Assembly: GCA_038148895.1 (NCBI GenBank)
Contig: JBBVGQ010000001.1
Direction: 5' to 3' (one strand)
Source: Tamlana sp038148895
GTDB lineage: Bacteria; Bacteroidota; Bacteroidia; Flavobacteriales; Flavobacteriaceae
Length of the DNA: 64,000 nt
Part shown: in pieces, positions 62,483 to 64,000 of the stretch
Layout of the letters: each line of letters begins with the position of its first letter
Numbering within the stretch: the stretch's first letter is position 1
Notes under the pieces: model-generated
Database searches by the model: none
Told to the model about the DNA's origin: nothing
Seen by the model: the letters and a program-made list of their open reading frames with translations, nothing else
Position numbers and translations under genes: made by a program

Positions 62483-62572
62483 TATTCCTGTGAACGCAGG
62501 AATCACTTTTTTGCGATAGGGGTTGTAGCAAGCTACCGTGTAGCGCGAAAGCCCGACCCAAAGGGTAATGCC
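62483..62572. repeat. Compact multi-hairpin repeat element between queD and lpxH-like gene
   Basis: Contains ATTCCTG-n6-CAGGAAT (62484-62503), the perfect palindrome GTAGCAAGCTAC (62525-62536) and ACCCAAAGGGT (62556-62566), immediately after the queD stop. The CAGGAAT core resembles the repeat at 57587-57613. Confidence 0.65.
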
Positions 62573-63028
62573 CTAAATATTATCATACTCAAACCATTCG
62601 GCAAAAGAGCTATCGGTTTCTTGGAGTTTTAGGGAATGTAAATGTATGTGCTGTGGTAGCCGTTTACTTATTTTTTTTGCAAAATCTATCACCATCATTT
62701 CGCTGGTTGGCTGATAATCAACTAGCAACACATTGTGCCCTCTGCTTTCCAATTCTTTGGCCAATTCTACATGGGGTGTGTTTTTATTGAACACGGTAGC
62801 GTGGTCAAAAACATTAACAATTTCTTCTTTTACAATTTTCTTTAAATCGCCAAAATCTATCACCATCCCATATTTAACATTGTTGGTGTCTCTTATGGGT
62901 TTCCCAATTACCGTTACGTACAGCTTATAGCTGTGGCCATGGACATTTTTGCATTTTCCATCGTAGCCGTAAAGGGCATGTCCAGTTTCAAAATCAAATT
63001 TTTTGGTGATGCGAATATTGTTTCCCAT
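62573..63028 (-). CDS. 6-carboxytetrahydropterin synthase (QueD-like)
   Basis: 151 aa. Zinc His H17, H30 and H32 in ETGHALYGYDGKCKNVHGHSYKL with catalytic Cys26, and a later FDHATVFN and LQETDSSFAEW. It belongs to the QueD/6-pyruvoyl-tetrahydropterin synthase family; the queuosine route is likely. Monocistronic start with a perfect -7 box at 63052-63059; lpxH-like gene follows across a repeat element. Confidence 0.9.
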   Translation of the reverse strand: MGNNIRITKKFDFETGHALYGYDGKCKNVHGHSYKLYVTVIGKPIRDTNNVKYGMVIDFGDLKKIVKEEIVNVFDHATVFNKNTPHVELAKELESRGHNVLLVDYQPTSEMMVIDFAKKISKRLPQHIHLHSLKLQETDSSFAEWFEYDNI

Positions 63029-63051
63029 TTGGAAAGAAGAATTTTGATATA

Positions 63052-63059
63052 CAAAGATA
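63052..63059 (-). promoter_or_regulatory. -7 promoter box of the queD-like gene
   Basis: Perfect TATCTTTG on the minus strand, 24 bp upstream of the ATG. Confidence 0.55.
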
Positions 63060-63090
63060 TTGATTTTGTTTTATCAATTGGTTTTTAGAT

Positions 63091-63098
63091 TACATTTG
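63091..63098 (+). promoter_or_regulatory. -7 promoter box of the 2OG oxygenase gene
   Basis: Perfect TACATTTG, with a TTTG at 63065-63068 about 22 bp upstream; ATG at 63141. Confidence 0.55.
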
Positions 63099-63140
63099 CG
63101 CGCTTTTATTTAATTACAGTTAAAAGCTTTATACGAAACA

Positions 63141-63782
63141 ATGAGTCATCTTTTTGAAGCCATAGATTTTGAGGAAAACCAAATGTATGAGCAAATTATT
63201 GCTGACATAGGGAAGCAGCAATACAGCATTGTTGAAGACTTCTTTTCTAATGAAGAAGTGGATTTTTTAAGGCAAATGTTGCAACAAAGGCATGAAGAAG
63301 ATGCGTTTAAAAAAGCCGCCATTGGCAATAGGGTTAATGAGGTTATTGTGAAGTCCATTAGAGGTGATTTGATTTTATGGATGGACGAAACCAATGCCAA
63401 CAGTACTGAAAAACTATTTTTTAATAAGGTTAACGATTTGATTGCCTATTTAAACAGAACATGTTTTTTGGGTATTTTGAACAAAGAGTTTCATTACGCC
63501 ATTTATCCTGAAGGCACATTTTATAAACGCCATATTGATACTTTTCAAAATGATGATAGGCGCAAATTGTCGTTTGTCTGTTACTTGAATGAGGATGGTT
63601 GGTTGCCCGAAAAAGGTGGTGAACTGGTGCTTTATTTTGATGAAAATGGGCAAGAGGTTGAAAAAGTAATTTACCCTTTCCCCGGAAGAATAGTTATTTT
63701 TGAAAGCCAAATCATAGAACACGAGGTAAGGCCTGTAAAAACAGAGCGCCTTAGCATTACGGGCTGGTTAAAAACCCGATAG
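63141..63782 (+). CDS. 2-oxoglutarate/Fe(II)-dependent oxygenase
   Basis: 213 aa. Iron triad H131-x-D133 (YKRHIDTFQ) and H194 (IIEHEVRPV), with R203 nine residues later for 2-oxoglutarate. RRKLSFVCYLN and GGELVLYF are typical of prolyl-4-hydroxylase-like members. Protein or small-molecule substrate is not identifiable. A short membrane-protein gene lies convergent, 1 bp past the stop. Confidence 0.88.
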   Translation: MSHLFEAIDFEENQMYEQIIADIGKQQYSIVEDFFSNEEVDFLRQMLQQRHEEDAFKKAAIGNRVNEVIVKSIRGDLILWMDETNANSTEKLFFNKVNDLIAYLNRTCFLGILNKEFHYAIYPEGTFYKRHIDTFQNDDRRKLSFVCYLNEDGWLPEKGGELVLYFDENGQEVEKVIYPFPGRIVIFESQIIEHEVRPVKTERLSITGWLKTR

Positions 63783-63783
63783 C

Positions 63784-63864
63784 TTATCTGCGCCCTCTGT
63801 ATCGGTTGTAAAAATAGATGATGATTAATACAATAGCGAGTATTAGAAATAGTCTGTTTCCCAT
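63784..63864 (-). CDS. Very small membrane protein (26 aa)
   Basis: ATG at 63864, a single hydrophobic helix (LFLILAIVLIIIYFY) and a basic tail NRYRGRR, stop at 63784. Too short for family recognition, but the helix-plus-basic-tail layout is that of a genuine small membrane protein, and the next gene on the same strand is also a membrane-protein fragment 17 bp away. Confidence 0.5.
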   Translation of the reverse strand: MGNRLFLILAIVLIIIYFYNRYRGRR

Positions 63865-63881
63865 GACGTTAAACGGATTAA

Positions 63882-64000
63882 TTACTGATTCTGTTTTTTG
63901 TTATACCTATAAATTAAATAGGCGATGAGCACAAGAGCCACAAAAGGCAGCATACTGCCTATAAAAACGCCAATTTCGTAGCCTTTGTCCGGGGCATTTT
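63882..64000 (-). CDS. Membrane protein fragment (5' part outside the window)
   Basis: The last ~38 residues of a leftward gene: a transmembrane helix (FIGSMLPFVALVLIAYLIY) and a basic end RYNKKQNQ, stop at 63882. The frame is open to the edge, so the start is outside. Confidence 0.55.
   Translation of the reverse strand, partial: NAPDKGYEIGVFIGSMLPFVALVLIAYLIYRYNKKQNQ

Overview
This 64-kb window looks like chromosomal DNA of a member of the Flavobacteriaceae (Bacteroidota). The DNA is AT-rich and ribosome-binding sites are essentially absent. Many genes are preceded by the Bacteroidota -7 promoter box TAnnTTTG, and the gene content is typical of the group: a TonB-plug protein, SulP-USP, S9/M1/S8 peptidases, a DUF177-rpmF-fabH-accB-accC cluster and a PID-CTERM-like small protein. 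I see no insertion sequence, prophage, rRNA operon or CRISPR array. One tRNA (CAU anticodon) is present.

Layout. 1-8.1 kb: a partial glutamate-cysteine-ligase-like protein with CBS domains next to an AstE/AspA-like deacylase, then a leftward run of MBL hydrolase, subtilase lipoprotein, M1 peptidase and DUF3826-like protein. 8.3-13.5 kb: a translationally coupled USP-SulP pair, divergent from a CPA1 antiporter with an RCK domain. 13.7-24.4 kb: a leftward glycogen operon of GlgE-pathway type (GT4 glycogen/maltose-1-phosphate synthase, glgC, glgE, maltokinase-like, glgB), then a perfect palindromic terminator and a GH31 alpha-glucosidase; a 600-bp leader region with long inverted repeats precedes it. 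25-30.3 kb: an unknown membrane protein, lepA and an MG2/TonB-plug protein. 30.3-33.4 kb: a tightly packed five-gene operon (lipoprotein, Lgt-like membrane protein lacking two usual active-site residues, Tes-like radical SAM enzyme, two paralogous small membrane proteins), the strongest candidate here for an undescribed lipid-modifying system. 33.6-37.9 kb: dusB, a LolC/E-like permease, rbfA, mce, the tRNA and a PfkB kinase. 38-39.9 kb: a type II restriction-modification pair. 40-46.2 kb: PID-CTERM small protein, ribE, pdxA and the fatty-acid cluster. 46.4-56 kb: a DAO oxidoreductase, mtgA, a Gre-like protein, an ABC ATPase, prolyl oligopeptidase, asd, mscL, alr and tdk. 56-64 kb: rsmI, a HopJ-family protein, a repeat-bearing gap, AhpD-like and OsmC proteins, recJ, MFS, lpxH-like, queD-like, a 2OG-Fe(II) oxygenase and two small membrane genes at the right edge.

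Most of the window is core metabolism and envelope function. The accessory parts are the R-M pair, the repeat-rich gaps at 57.0-57.6 and 62.5 kb, and the Lgt-like/radical SAM operon. Family assignments are by reading motifs and recalling families; no database search was run.
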